A stretch of DNA of 64,000 nt from Achromobacter sp. UMC46. Its GTDB lineage: Bacteria; Pseudomonadota; Gammaproteobacteria; Burkholderiales; Burkholderiaceae_B. Under the pieces are notes generated by a model, which saw nothing but the letters and a program-made list of their open reading frames with translations, was not told the origin of the DNA and ran no database searches. The stretch lies in NCBI RefSeq assembly GCF_014170335.1, contig NZ_LZZS01000005.1, positions 186,001 through 250,000 of the forward strand, given 5' to 3'. The position numbers were made by a program, and so were the translations under genes. Below, in pieces: positions 53,390-62,007 of the stretch. Numbering within the stretch: the first letter of the stretch is position 1; each line of letters opens with the position of its first letter.

Positions 53390-53452
53390 TTACAGGGCGC
53401 CCCGGCTGGTCTATCATGGCTTTTTTCGTCGCGTAGTTGTAAGGAGCATTAC

Positions 53453-53863
53453 ATGATCCGCAAGCTGATCCCTTTCCTTCTGGTCGCCAGCCTGAGCGCG
53501 TGCGCCAATACCGGCACGTCGTCCTCGTCCAGCAGCGCGCCGGCAGCCTCAAGCTCCTCCAGCGCGTCCAGCTCATCGGGGTCGTCCGGTGGCGCCACCT
53601 ATGGCGGATCTTCCTATGGTTCTTCGTCCAACATCCCCGGCGGCGGCATGAGCAGCGGCAAGACGTGCGACGCCACAGCCCTGCAATCCCAGATCGGCCA
53701 AAAGGCCACGCAATCGGTCATGGAAGACCTGCGCACGCGCAGCGGCAGCTCGACCGCCCGCATCCTGCGCCCCGGCCAACTGGTCACCATGGAATACAAC
53801 GCGACCCGCCTGAACCTGATCGTCGACGACAAGGACGTCATGACGGCGATCCGCTGCGGCTAA
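53453..53863 (+). CDS. serine-rich lipoprotein with I78-like inhibitor domain
   Basis: 136 aa. The lipobox LSAC gives an acylated Cys17. A linker of about 50 residues consists mostly of Ser, Gly and Ala. The C-terminal half (DATALQSQIGQKA; ARILRPGQLVTMEYNATRLNLIVDD; ending IRCG), read in separate pieces, resembles peptidase inhibitor family I78, whose members inhibit serine proteases. AGGAG six bases before the ATG supports the start. An outer-membrane-tethered protease inhibitor is inferred. Confidence 0.8.
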   Translation: MIRKLIPFLLVASLSACANTGTSSSSSSAPAASSSSSASSSSGSSGGATYGGSSYGSSSNIPGGGMSSGKTCDATALQSQIGQKATQSVMEDLRTRSGSSTARILRPGQLVTMEYNATRLNLIVDDKDVMTAIRCG

Positions 53864-53901
53864 GCCCGCGCCGTCAAGGCCGGCGCCCGCCGGCCTGAGG
53901 C

Positions 53902-54867
53902 CTACGCTTCGCGCTGCAACGCCGCCGGCGGCACATGGGGCAGGAATGCCCCCGCCACCTCGAACGCGCATTCCTCGCGCGCGATGTCGATCACCCGCGA
54001 CACGATCGGGTTGACGATGTTCTTCTTATGTACGGCGTAGTAATTGATGGTGGGCAGGTCCGGCCGCACATTCAAGCGGCACAGCGCGCCGCGCTCGACC
54101 AGCGGCGCGAAATACGCGCCCGGCAGGTAGCTGATGCCCAGGCCCAGCATCGTCAGTTGCGCCATCATCCCCAGGCTGTTGCACGTCAGCACGCGCTTGA
54201 CCGGCAGGCCCTGCTCGGCGAACCACGCGTCGTACAGATGCGACAAGGCGGAGTTCGTGGGCTGGGAAATCACCGGATACGGCGCCAGGTCCTGCGGCGC
54301 CAGACGGGCCGAGAAATCGATGTCCAACGCGGGGCTGGCCATCCACACATTGGTGACGGCGCCCAGATGGGTGCAGTCGTATTGGTAGCTCCAGAACGGC
54401 CCGGGCATGATGGCCAGGTCGATCTGGTCTTGCTCCAGCCTTTCGTAAAGCGTGATGCCGCCGTCGATCTCGGGCATCAGCTGCACGCGGGGGTAGCGCA
54501 GGCTGATCTGATTGATCAGCCGCGCCAGCCAGGTCATGCCCACCAGTTCGGTCACGCCCAGCCGCACCACGCCTTCGAAACTGGCCGGATCGGCCATGTT
54601 CTGCACGATGCGGCTGTTCAGGTCCAGCATTTCGCGGGCCAGCTCGAACAGCTTGCGCCCCTGCGGGGTCATCACGAGTTTCTTGGCGCGGCGCTCGAAC
54701 AGGGGCGAACCGGCAAAGGCCTCGAGTTCGCCCACGCGCTTGGCCACGGCCGACTGCGTGGTATGCAGTTTGCGGGACGACGCGCTGAAGCTGCCCAATT
54801 CGGAGCTCCAGTAGAAAGCCTCTAGCTGTTTAAGGGTGTACATCGCGGCGGTCGATGCGAAACGCAT
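53902..54867 (-). CDS. LysR family regulator, probably of the adjacent amino-acid catabolic operon
   Basis: 321 aa from the ATG at 54867, which has AGGG five bases upstream. The HTH begins at YTLKQLEAFYWSSELGSFSA and continues through KLHTTQSAVAKRVGELE; a start at the internal MYTL would also fit. The effector domain is intact (VRLGVTELVGMTWLARLI; GLGISYLPGAYF). It lies 45 bp downstream of the ATPase gene on the same strand, so it may be the last gene of the operon and regulate it. Confidence 0.9.
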   Translation of the reverse strand: MRFASTAAMYTLKQLEAFYWSSELGSFSASSRKLHTTQSAVAKRVGELEAFAGSPLFERRAKKLVMTPQGRKLFELAREMLDLNSRIVQNMADPASFEGVVRLGVTELVGMTWLARLINQISLRYPRVQLMPEIDGGITLYERLEQDQIDLAIMPGPFWSYQYDCTHLGAVTNVWMASPALDIDFSARLAPQDLAPYPVISQPTNSALSHLYDAWFAEQGLPVKRVLTCNSLGMMAQLTMLGLGISYLPGAYFAPLVERGALCRLNVRPDLPTINYYAVHKKNIVNPIVSRVIDIAREECAFEVAGAFLPHVPPAALQREA

Positions 54868-54912
54868 GGAAACCCTCACCTTAACATCGCCGCCGCGCTG
54901 CCTGCCGCGGCC

Positions 54913-55647
54913 TTAGCCGCGCGGATGCAGGATGTCGGCCAGGAAACGCTCCGCGCGCGGATGGGACGGCGCGCTGAAGAAACGCTCGGGCGTATCCATT
55001 TCCAGGATCTCGCCGCCGTCCATGAAGACGACCCGGTCGCAGACGTCGCGCGCGAACCCCATTTCGTGGGTCACGCACACCATCGTCATGCCGTCCTTGG
55101 CCAACCCTTTCATCACCTGCAACACTTCACCCACCATCTCCGGGTCCAGCGCGCTGGTGGGCTCGTCAAACAGCATCACCGGCGGTTGCAGGGCCAGCGC
55201 CCGGGCGATCGCCACGCGCTGCTGCTGGCCGCCGGACAAGGCGCCCGGATAGGCGTCGATCTTGTGTTCCAGGCCCACCCGTTCAAGCAGCGCGCGCGCC
55301 AATTCCACCGCCTGCTTGCGCGGCTGCTTGCGGATGTTGACGGGCGCGAAGATCACGTTTTCCAGCACGCTCATGTGCGGGAACAGGTTGAACTGCTGGA
55401 ACACGAAACCGATCTTCTGGCGCAGCGCGTTCAGGTTGGCGCCCTTGGCATAGATGTCCGCGCCGTCGATCAGGATGCGGCCTTTTTCGATGGGCTCCAG
55501 GCGGTTGATCGTGCGGATCATGGTGGACTTGCCCGACCCCGACGGCCCGCACACCACCAGCACTTCGCCACGCGCCACCGACAGGTCCACGTCCTTCAGC
55601 ACGTGGTGTTCGCCGTACCACTTGTTCACTTTTTCAAGATTGATCAT
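54913..55647 (-). CDS. polar amino-acid ABC transporter ATP-binding protein
   Basis: 244 aa, GlnQ/HisP type. Walker [10 protein letters not shown] (residues 34-42), Q-loop [16 protein letters not shown], signature LSGGQQQR, Walker [15 protein letters not shown] and switch His in [11 protein letters not shown] are all intact. AGGAAC lies close before the ATG at 55647; an upstream in-frame extension overlaps the permease gene and is rejected. It energises the two permeases encoded just upstream. Confidence 0.95.
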   Translation of the reverse strand: MINLEKVNKWYGEHHVLKDVDLSVARGEVLVVCGPSGSGKSTMIRTINRLEPIEKGRILIDGADIYAKGANLNALRQKIGFVFQQFNLFPHMSVLENVIFAPVNIRKQPRKQAVELARALLERVGLEHKIDAYPGALSGGQQQRVAIARALALQPPVMLFDEPTSALDPEMVGEVLQVMKGLAKDGMTMVCVTHEMGFARDVCDRVVFMDGGEILEMDTPERFFSAPSHPRAERFLADILHPRG

Positions 55648-55661
55648 GTTTGTTCCTTGCT

Positions 55662-56351
55662 TTAAGCCATGGCGCGCGAGCGGCGGATACGCAGGTCCAG
55701 CCAGCTCAAGCTGCGGCTCAGGCTGAAGCACACCAGGAAATAGATGATGGCCAGGATGCCGAACACCTGCAGCGGCTGCGTCAGCACCAGGTTGTTGACC
55801 TGGTTGGCCGCGAAGGTCAGTTCGTTCACGCTGATGACGTAGCCCAGCGACGTTTCCTTGATCGTCGACACGAACTGGCTGGTCATGCTGGGCAGCACGT
55901 TAAAAAGCGCCTGCGGCAAGACCACCTTGCGCATCGTCGTCCAATAGCCCACGCCCAGCGAACGCGATGCCTCGATCTGGCCGCGCGGCACCGCCTCGAT
56001 GCCCGAGCGGATCACTTCCGACAGGTACGCGCTTTCATAGACCACCAGCGCGAAGATCAGCGTCCAGAAGCCGCTGACGACCTGGCCGGTCAGCTTGGGC
56101 ACCACGAAGTAGGCCCAGAAGATCAGCATCAACAGCGGCATGCCGCGCACGACGTTGACCAGCGCCTTGCTGGCCACGCGCAGCCAGCCGAACGGGCTGA
56201 CCCGCGCCAGCGCGATCAAGAGCGCCAGCGGCATCGACATCGCCAGGCCCAGCGCCGCCAGGATCAGCGTCAGCGCCAGTCCGCCCAACGGGCCGTTGGG
56301 GTATTGCCCGACCAGCAGCGTCGGCCAGTATTGCAGTAGCAGATCAAGCAC
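55662..56351 (-). CDS. polar amino-acid ABC transporter permease (second)
   Basis: 229 aa, HisM/GlnP type with about five membrane segments. The EAA loop is [20 protein letters not shown] near residues 122-141. GTG start with a perfect GGAGG five bases upstream; it overlaps the preceding permease by 8 bp. It forms the channel with the other permease. Confidence 0.93.
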   Translation of the reverse strand: MLDLLLQYWPTLLVGQYPNGPLGGLALTLILAALGLAMSMPLALLIALARVSPFGWLRVASKALVNVVRGMPLLMLIFWAYFVVPKLTGQVVSGFWTLIFALVVYESAYLSEVIRSGIEAVPRGQIEASRSLGVGYWTTMRKVVLPQALFNVLPSMTSQFVSTIKETSLGYVISVNELTFAANQVNNLVLTQPLQVFGILAIIYFLVCFSLSRSLSWLDLRIRRSRAMA

Positions 56352-57033
56352 CGTGGCCTCCGCGGTTCAGGCGATAACGGGCGTAGATGCGCGAGCCGAC
56401 CGCCATGATCAGGAACGATCCCAGCAGGTACATGATCGTCGCCGCGCCGAAGGTGGCGAAGGTGCGGTAGGTTTCGTTTTCGATCTCGCGCGCCTGATAA
56501 GTCAGCTCCATCACGCCGATCGCCATCGCCACGCTGGTGTTCTTGAACAGCAGCAACGCGCGGCCCACCAGCGGCGGGATCGAAATGCGCACGGCCTGCG
56601 GCACGATCACGAAGCGCATGCATTGCAGATAGCTGGCGCCCAGCGCCCGGGCCGCCTCGAACTGCGTGCCGGGAATGGCGCGCAGCCCGCTGCGGATGTC
56701 TTCCGCGATGTACGCGGCCGACCCCAGCGCCAGCGCGATCGCCGCCAGCGACATCTCGGCGTTGTGCTCGTACAGCCACATCCGGAAGCCTTCCGGCAGC
56801 AGTTCGGGCATGCCGAAGTACCAGAACAGCACCTGCACCAGCAGCGGCACGTTGCGGTGGTATTCCACGTAGGCGTCGACCACCCAGCGGCATGGCGCCA
56901 GATTGGTGGCGCGCACCACCACCAGCGTCACCGCGATGGTGAAGGCCATAACCCAGGCAACCAGGAACAGCTGCACGGTGACCACCATGCCGCTTAGCAG
57001 CAACTGGTATTGGGAAGCGTCAAGTAGGCTCAT
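56344..57033 (-). CDS. polar amino-acid ABC transporter permease (first)
   Basis: 229 aa, HisQ/GltJ type with about five membrane segments. The EAA loop reads AIPGTQFEAARALGASYLQC near residues 135-154, and NVPLLVQVLFWYFGMPELLP is the usual block after segment 2. It lies 24 bp after the binding-protein gene. Confidence 0.93.
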   Translation of the reverse strand: MSLLDASQYQLLLSGMVVTVQLFLVAWVMAFTIAVTLVVVRATNLAPCRWVVDAYVEYHRNVPLLVQVLFWYFGMPELLPEGFRMWLYEHNAEMSLAAIALALGSAAYIAEDIRSGLRAIPGTQFEAARALGASYLQCMRFVIVPQAVRISIPPLVGRALLLFKNTSVAMAIGVMELTYQAREIENETYRTFATFGAATIMYLLGSFLIMAVGSRIYARYRLNRGGHGA

Positions 57034-57057
57034 AAAGCAATCGGTCTCCGGCAGCCG

Positions 57058-57879
57058 TCAGCCGGCGATGGGGCCGATCTTGAAGCCGCGCTCCAGCTTG
57101 TACGGCGTGTCGGGGCCGAACCACTTGTCGAACAGCTTGGCGGCCGCGCCCGAGCTTTCCGCTTCGTCCAGCGCCTGGTTCACCGTCTGCAGGAAGCGCG
57201 GTTCGGACTTGCGCACGCCCAGGCCCCAGGGCTCGTCGAACACCGACTTGGCGATCACGCTGACCGGCGCGGTCGGCGGGCTTTGCAGCACCAGGCGCGC
57301 CAGCACCAGTTCCGATGCGAACTGCGCGTCCACTTTCTTCTGCTGCAAGGCCAGATAGGTGGCCGAGCTGTCGCCGTAGCCGATGACCTGCGACTTGTTC
57401 AGGATGCGCTTGATCTCGCGCTCCGAGCTGGACCCCTTGGTGGCGCCGATGCGGCGGCCGTTCAGGGCTTCCACCGAATCCAGACCCGAATCCTTGCGCA
57501 CCAGCAACTTCTGCGGGCTGACGTAATAGGCGTGGCTGAAGGCGATCTGTTCGGCGCGGTCGGGCGAATAGCCCAGGTTGGCCGCCAGGATGTCCACGCG
57601 GCCTTCGTTCAGTTCCGGCACGCGGGCCGCCACCGACAGCAGCTTGTAGTTGACCTTGACGCCCAGCTTGTCGGCCACGAGTTTGCACACGTCCACGTCA
57701 TAGCCCACCAGCTGGCGCGTGGCGCCATCCTGGAAGCTGAACGGTTGCGACGTGCCCAGCGTGCCGCAGAGAAGTTCGCCGCGCGCCTTGATGTCGTCGA
57801 CCTGATCAGCCTGGGCGGCGGCACCCAGCGTCAAGGTGGCCAGCCCCAGGCAGGCCGCGAAGAGAGTGTGGCGTTTCAT
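57058..57879 (-). CDS. polar amino-acid ABC transporter substrate-binding protein
   Basis: 273 aa, family 3 binding protein. The signal peptide ends near AQA-D (residue 24). Ligand-site blocks are LCGTLGTSQPFSFQDGATRQ, VGYDVDVCKLVADKLGVKV and RVDILAANLGYSPDRAEQIAFS, each typical of GltI/HisJ-like proteins. An unusual GTSQPFSF in place of the common G-x-x-x-P-P-F-[SG] implies a slightly different ligand pocket. The neighbours suggest an acidic amino acid. Confidence 0.93.
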   Translation of the reverse strand: MKRHTLFAACLGLATLTLGAAAQADQVDDIKARGELLCGTLGTSQPFSFQDGATRQLVGYDVDVCKLVADKLGVKVNYKLLSVAARVPELNEGRVDILAANLGYSPDRAEQIAFSHAYYVSPQKLLVRKDSGLDSVEALNGRRIGATKGSSSEREIKRILNKSQVIGYGDSSATYLALQQKKVDAQFASELVLARLVLQSPPTAPVSVIAKSVFDEPWGLGVRKSEPRFLQTVNQALDEAESSGAAAKLFDKWFGPDTPYKLERGFKIGPIAG

Positions 57880-57935
57880 GGATGATTCCCCTTGTCTATT
57901 TGTGTGGTGGTCATATTGGAATGCGCGGCGTGGCC

Positions 57936-59138
57936 TCAGGCCAGCTTGGCGCAGGCGTCGCGGATGGCCGCGCACCCTTGCTTGATATCGTCCAGCGACG
58001 CGGCGAACGACAGCCGGAACGTGCCCGGCGCGCCATAGGCGTGCCCGTCAATGACGGCCACGCCGGCCTCGCGCAGCAGATAGTGCGTCAGATCGGTGTC
58101 GGTGGCGATCACGTCGCCGGCGGGCGTCTTCTTGCCCAGCAGGCCCGAGCAATCCGGAAAGACATAGAACGCGCCTTGCGGCACGACGATCGCCAGGCCC
58201 GGCGCGCCGGACAGTTCGGCAATCGCCAGGTCGCGGCGTTCGCGGAAAACGCGGGCGAATTCGGCCACGCAATCCTGCGGGCCGGACAACGCTTCCAGCG
58301 CCGCCGCCTGGCTGACGGACGACGCGCCCGACGTGCTTTGCGACTGCAGAATCGCCATCGCCTTCACCAGTTCGTCGGGGCCGGCGCCGTAGCCGATGCG
58401 CCAGCCCGTCATCGCGTAGGCCTTGGACACCCCGTTGACCACCAGCGTGCGGTCGGCCAGTTCAGGCGCGACCTGCAACGGGTGGACGGTGGCTTCGCCC
58501 GTGAAATTCAGGCGGGCGTAGATGTCGTCGGTCATCAGCCAGACGTGCGGATGGCGCTTGAGCACGTCCGTCAGGCCGCGCAGCTCATCGGCCGTGTAGA
58601 CAGAACCCGTCGGGTTGCTGGGCGCGTTCATCATCAGCCACTTGGTGCGCGGCGTGATGGCGCGCTCCAGCGCGTCCGGGGTGACTTTGTAGTCCGTGGC
58701 GGGCGACGTTTCCACCGCGACCGGCACGCCGCCGTTGACCAGCACCATGTCCGGGTACGACACCCAGAACGGCGCGGGGATCAGCACCTCGTCGCCGTCG
58801 TTCAGCGTGGCGGCCAGGCCGTTGAAGATCACCTGCTTGGCGCCGGTGCTGACGATGATCCGCTCCACGGGATAGTCGATCCCCGTCGCTTCCCGCAGAT
58901 GGACGCCTGCGGCGCGGCGCAGGGCGACCGTGCCCTGGGCGGGCGGATACTTGGTTTCGCCGCGGTTCATGGCGGCGGTCGCCGCCAGGCGGATATGCTC
59001 CGGCGTCGAAAAGTCCGGCTCGCCGATCGTCAGGTCGATGATGCGGCGGCCTTGTTCACGCAGTTCGGCGATGATGGCGCGCGCGGCGACGCTGGGCGAC
59101 AGCTTGATGCGCTTGATGCGGTCGGCGACGATGCTCAT
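57936..59138 (-). CDS. class I/II pyridoxal-phosphate aminotransferase (aspartate-aminotransferase-like)
   Basis: 400 aa. The PLP-binding Lys239 lies in VSKAYAMTGWRIGYG; NAPSNPTGSVY (171-181) and the terminal FRLSFAAS Arg complete the fold type I pattern. It resembles subgroup I-gamma aspartate aminotransferases. In this operon it probably converts the imported amino acid to its 2-oxo acid. Its start overlaps the RraA-like gene stop by ATGA, which couples the two enzymes. Confidence 0.93.
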   Translation of the reverse strand: MSIVADRIKRIKLSPSVAARAIIAELREQGRRIIDLTIGEPDFSTPEHIRLAATAAMNRGETKYPPAQGTVALRRAAGVHLREATGIDYPVERIIVSTGAKQVIFNGLAATLNDGDEVLIPAPFWVSYPDMVLVNGGVPVAVETSPATDYKVTPDALERAITPRTKWLMMNAPSNPTGSVYTADELRGLTDVLKRHPHVWLMTDDIYARLNFTGEATVHPLQVAPELADRTLVVNGVSKAYAMTGWRIGYGAGPDELVKAMAILQSQSTSGASSVSQAAALEALSGPQDCVAEFARVFRERRDLAIAELSGAPGLAIVVPQGAFYVFPDCSGLLGKKTPAGDVIATDTDLTHYLLREAGVAVIDGHAYGAPGTFRLSFAASLDDIKQGCAAIRDACAKLA

Positions 59139-59815
59139 TTGGCGGCTCCCATCTTCTCGGCCAGGGTCTTTTCCAGCCAGGGCTTGGTGTAGGTGCCGGC
59201 GCGCAGCTTTTCCTTGGCCACGGCTTCGTCGGCCTCCTTCTTTTGCGCCAGGGCCAGCACGGCCGCCGCAAATTCGGCCGGGATCACCACCACGCCGTCG
59301 GCGTCGCCCACGACCACGTCGCCCGGGTTGACTACCTGGCCGCCCACGGAGACCGGCACATTGATTTCGCCCGGGCCGTCCTTGTACGGGCCCTTGTGGG
59401 ACACGGTGCGCGCGAAGCAGCCGAACTCGCCCTGGGCGAAGACGTCCAGGTCGCGCACGGCGCCGTCGATCACGAAGCCTTCGATGCCGCGCGATTGCGC
59501 ATCCATCATCATCAGTTCGCCGACCAGCGCGTTGCTGGTGTCGCCGGCGCCATCGACGACGATCACGTCGCCCGCGCCACCCAGCGAAATAGCCTTGTGG
59601 ATCATCAGGTTATCGCCGGGGCGGGTCTTGACGGTCAGCGCCAGGCCGACGGTGCGGCGCGTGCAGGCATGCATCGGGCGCAGGCCCGACACGCCGTACA
59701 GGCGGTTCATGCAGTCGCTGATCTGGGCCGAGCCGATGCCGGCAAAGCCCGCCAGCACGTCAGCGGCGACGGCCGGAGCGGGCCGGGAAAGAATGCGATA
59801 ACCGATGGGATTCAT
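59135..59815 (-). CDS. RraA-fold 4-hydroxy-4-methyl-2-oxoglutarate / 4-carboxy-4-hydroxy-2-oxoadipate aldolase-like enzyme
   Basis: 226 aa, first gene of the operon. The class II pyruvate-aldolase motif is complete: GELMMMDAQSRGIEGFVIDG is followed at once by AVRDLD, giving Glu100 and Arg121-Asp122. These enzymes cleave 4-hydroxy-2-oxo acids to pyruvate plus a 2-oxo acid and also decarboxylate oxaloacetate; RraA proper lacks the acidic dyad. Coupling to an aminotransferase and amino-acid importer suggests that the substrate arises by transamination. No strong Shine-Dalgarno is seen. Confidence 0.88.
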   Translation of the reverse strand: MNPIGYRILSRPAPAVAADVLAGFAGIGSAQISDCMNRLYGVSGLRPMHACTRRTVGLALTVKTRPGDNLMIHKAISLGGAGDVIVVDGAGDTSNALVGELMMMDAQSRGIEGFVIDGAVRDLDVFAQGEFGCFARTVSHKGPYKDGPGEINVPVSVGGQVVNPGDVVVGDADGVVVIPAEFAAAVLALAQKKEADEAVAKEKLRAGTYTKPWLEKTLAEKMGAAK

Positions 59816-59933
59816 AGGAAAGTCAGGAGTGAATGCGTGAGGCGATTAAGCGAACATGCATTACATAGCCCGACATGCCTTTCCTCAAAACGATATAAAT
59901 TCCCAGCTGTTCAGGAATTTTTTTCGTACATAA

Positions 59934-59961
59934 CACGAACAAGGGTTATCCCTTATTCGTG
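59934..59961. promoter_or_regulatory. near-perfect inverted repeat upstream of the aldolase operon
   Basis: Arms CACGAACAAGGG (59934-59945) and CCCTTATTCGTG (59950-59961) are complementary at 11 of 12 positions with a TTAT centre. It lies 119 bp before the aldolase start and 22 bp after the end of the ParB-like gene. No T tract follows it on the minus strand, so an operator is as likely as a terminator. A run of seven T residues is on its left side on the plus strand. Confidence 0.5.
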
Positions 59962-59982
59962 CATTCCTCTCTGCGTTCCGGC

Positions 59983-60891
59983 CTAATCGTCGCCGGCGCT
60001 GGCCCCGTTGCGGGCTTCAGACAGCGCGATCGTCAGGTGCATCACCTTCTTCTTCAACTGATCGCGCTCGTCCGTCAAACGGGCCAGCACGCCGCGCAGC
60101 CGCGCCACTTCCGCGGGCAGGTCGGCGATGCTTTCAATCGGCACCTCGGGCGGGGCCTCGCGGGGCGGCGGCGCCTTGGCCTGACGCACTTCGCGCGCGG
60201 CCTGCTGCAGTTCTTTCTTGCCGCCGGCCACGGCCGCCGCCTGGCGTTCGGGCGGCAACGACGCCACCGCGGCGGCGGCGTTGATCGAGATCGCGCCCGA
60301 TTTCACGGCGCGCACCAGTTCCGGCGCGGCGTCTTTCTGGATCTTTTCGATCTGGCCCAGCGTATTGCTGCTGATGCGCGCCGCGCGCGCCAGCGCCTGG
60401 CGGCTGGGCACGGGCGGCGTCCACGAGATGTTCGGCGGCAGGCGCGGCGCGCCATCGGCGCCCGACGCACCGGCGCCCGACGCATCCTCGTCCCAAGGCG
60501 GCGAGCCGTCGGACGGATCGGCATCCGCCGATGCCGCGTCCGGGCCCGCGCTGCCCTCGGGCGGCGTACGCGCCAGCAGGATTTCCTTCTTGCGCAGCGC
60601 CAGCACGCCCCGTTGGAAGTCCGACACGCTGCGCCGGCCCAGGTGGTTTTCGATCATCCACAGATGCACGTCTTCAATCGACTTGAACGTGGTGTTCTGG
60701 CGGGTCTGGAACTCGATCCCGTGCTGCTGGCAGATGGCGTAGCGGTTGTGGCCGTCCACCAGCAGGTCGCCCCACAGCACCAGCGCATCGCGGCAGCCCT
60801 CGGCCAGCAGGCTGCGTTCCAGCGCCTCGTGCTCGTCTTCGGTCAAGGGGTCTATATAGGCGCGCAGGCCCTCGTCAATCCTGATATCCAT
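59983..60891 (-). CDS. ParB/Srx-like domain protein (orphan)
   Basis: 302 aa. The N-terminal ParB-N-like fold has LTEDEHEALERSLLAEGCRD, then LLVDGHNRYAICQQHGIEF (the G-H-x-R nucleotide-binding motif), then EDVHLWMIENHLGRRSVSDFQR split after ENH. A Pro/Ala/Asp-rich linker (about 112-145) is followed by an HTH-like segment (SRQALARAARISSNTLGQIEK) and a C-terminal coiled coil (EVARLRGVLARLTDERDQLKKK, split at ARLT). No parA or parS site adjoins it, so a chromosome-partition role is doubtful; a plasmid/ICE-type or regulatory origin is possible. Confidence 0.8.
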   Translation of the reverse strand: MDIRIDEGLRAYIDPLTEDEHEALERSLLAEGCRDALVLWGDLLVDGHNRYAICQQHGIEFQTRQNTTFKSIEDVHLWMIENHLGRRSVSDFQRGVLALRKKEILLARTPPEGSAGPDAASADADPSDGSPPWDEDASGAGASGADGAPRLPPNISWTPPVPSRQALARAARISSNTLGQIEKIQKDAAPELVRAVKSGAISINAAAAVASLPPERQAAAVAGGKKELQQAAREVRQAKAPPPREAPPEVPIESIADLPAEVARLRGVLARLTDERDQLKKKVMHLTIALSEARNGASAGDD

Positions 60892-60937
60892 GATGTCCAA
60901 ATAGGTTACTAGCCCGGCGTTTCCGACAGGCGACCCG

Positions 60938-61549
60938 CTACGCCAGCCCCTGGCCGCGCAGCAAGTCCTGAATGGCCGCCAACCGCGCCACCGGGTCGGC
61001 CAGGCCCAGCAGCCGGGCCTTGTCGTCCGGCGGCAGCGGCAGCAGCTCGCACCAGCGGTCCGCCACCCAGCCGCAGTCGTCCAGCCGGTACGGCGGCGCC
61101 AAAGGCATTTTGTCGGCAGGCACTCCGTCTTGCTGCCACTGCGCCACCAGCCGGCCCAGCGCATCGGCGCTGGCCTGCATGGACGCCGGCACGGGCGTGG
61201 GCGGATCGTCGGCGATGGGCTCGGTGTGGCCCATCCAAAGACCGTATTTTGCCACCTCGCTGGAAAGCAGCCGGAAACGGCCGGTGCCGATGCAGCGCAG
61301 CTGCAGCAACGCCGGCATCGGCGCCTCCCATGACGCGATGCGCGCCATCGTGCCCACGGGCGCCAGGGTCTCGACGCCTTCCGGCGACCGGACCTCACTG
61401 CCCGCCAGCAGCCCCACCACGCCGAACTCGCTGCCTTCCGCGATGCAGCGGCGGATCATATCCAGATAGCGCACCTCGAAAATCCGCAGGTGCAGCACGC
61501 CGGCGGGAAACAGCGCGTTGGATAAGGGGAACAACGGGATCAGCGCCAT
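60938..61549 (-). CDS. Lon N-terminal-domain protein (stand-alone LON substrate-binding domain)
   Basis: 203 aa. It begins MALIPLFPLSNALFPAGVLHL and continues RIFEVRYLDMIRRCIAEGSEFGVV, the Lon N-domain pattern, without ATPase or protease parts. AGGAGG precedes the ATG and lies across the end of the AhpD-like gene, so the two are co-transcribed. Such small proteins are common in betaproteobacteria; their function is not known. Confidence 0.9.
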   Translation of the reverse strand: MALIPLFPLSNALFPAGVLHLRIFEVRYLDMIRRCIAEGSEFGVVGLLAGSEVRSPEGVETLAPVGTMARIASWEAPMPALLQLRCIGTGRFRLLSSEVAKYGLWMGHTEPIADDPPTPVPASMQASADALGRLVAQWQQDGVPADKMPLAPPYRLDDCGWVADRWCELLPLPPDDKARLLGLADPVARLAAIQDLLRGQGLA

Positions 61550-61558
61550 GGCTGCCTC

Positions 61559-61966
61559 CTAGTGGACCTCGAAAGCGGCGTCCACCGGCACCTGCATGGC
61601 GGTCACCATCGCATTGGTCTGCGCCGCCATGCCGATCACGGACAGCAGTTCGGCGTGCTGGCCGTCGGTCATGCCTTTGGCCTTGGCCGCCGCCGTGTGC
61701 GAATGCACGCAGTACGAACACCCGTTGGCCGTGGACACGGCGATGTAGATCATTTCGCGCACCAGTGGGGACAATTCGCCCTCCGCCATCATCACCTGCT
61801 TCAATTGCGCCCACACGCGCTGCAGCTGCGCCGGGTCGTTGGCCAGCGCCCGCCAGAAATTGTTCACAAAATCGGATTTTCGGGTGGCGCGGATGTCTTC
61901 GAACACCGCCCACGCCTCGGGGCTTTTACGGACCTCTTCGTCAGACAGCAATTTGACCGTGCTCAT
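61559..61966 (-). CDS. carboxymuconolactone decarboxylase / AhpD-like protein
   Basis: 135 aa all-helical protein. The redox motif is CSYC with a following His (Cys83, Cys86, His90) in NGCSYCVHSHTAAAKAKG, with an upstream Glu71, the AhpD proton-relay pattern. It likely acts as a thiol-dependent peroxidase or related redox protein rather than a true decarboxylase. It is first of a three-gene minus-strand run with the Lon-N and ParB-like genes. Confidence 0.88.
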   Translation of the reverse strand: MSTVKLLSDEEVRKSPEAWAVFEDIRATRKSDFVNNFWRALANDPAQLQRVWAQLKQVMMAEGELSPLVREMIYIAVSTANGCSYCVHSHTAAAKAKGMTDGQHAELLSVIGMAAQTNAMVTAMQVPVDAAFEVH

Positions 61967-62007
61967 GCGCGGGTTCCTTTACATTGTTGAGGTTCAGATG
62001 CCCAATT

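Noticed and set aside
53515..53650. Serine-codon-rich stretch considered as a tandem DNA repeat
   Set aside because: TCC, TCG, AGC and TCT codons alternate irregularly with no repeating unit; it is protein-level low complexity.
60909..61398. N-terminal extension of the ParB-like frame into the Lon-N gene
   Set aside because: The extension is a low-similarity Arg/Cys/Trp-rich shadow of the Lon-N gene; the Met at 60891 starts the ParB fold.
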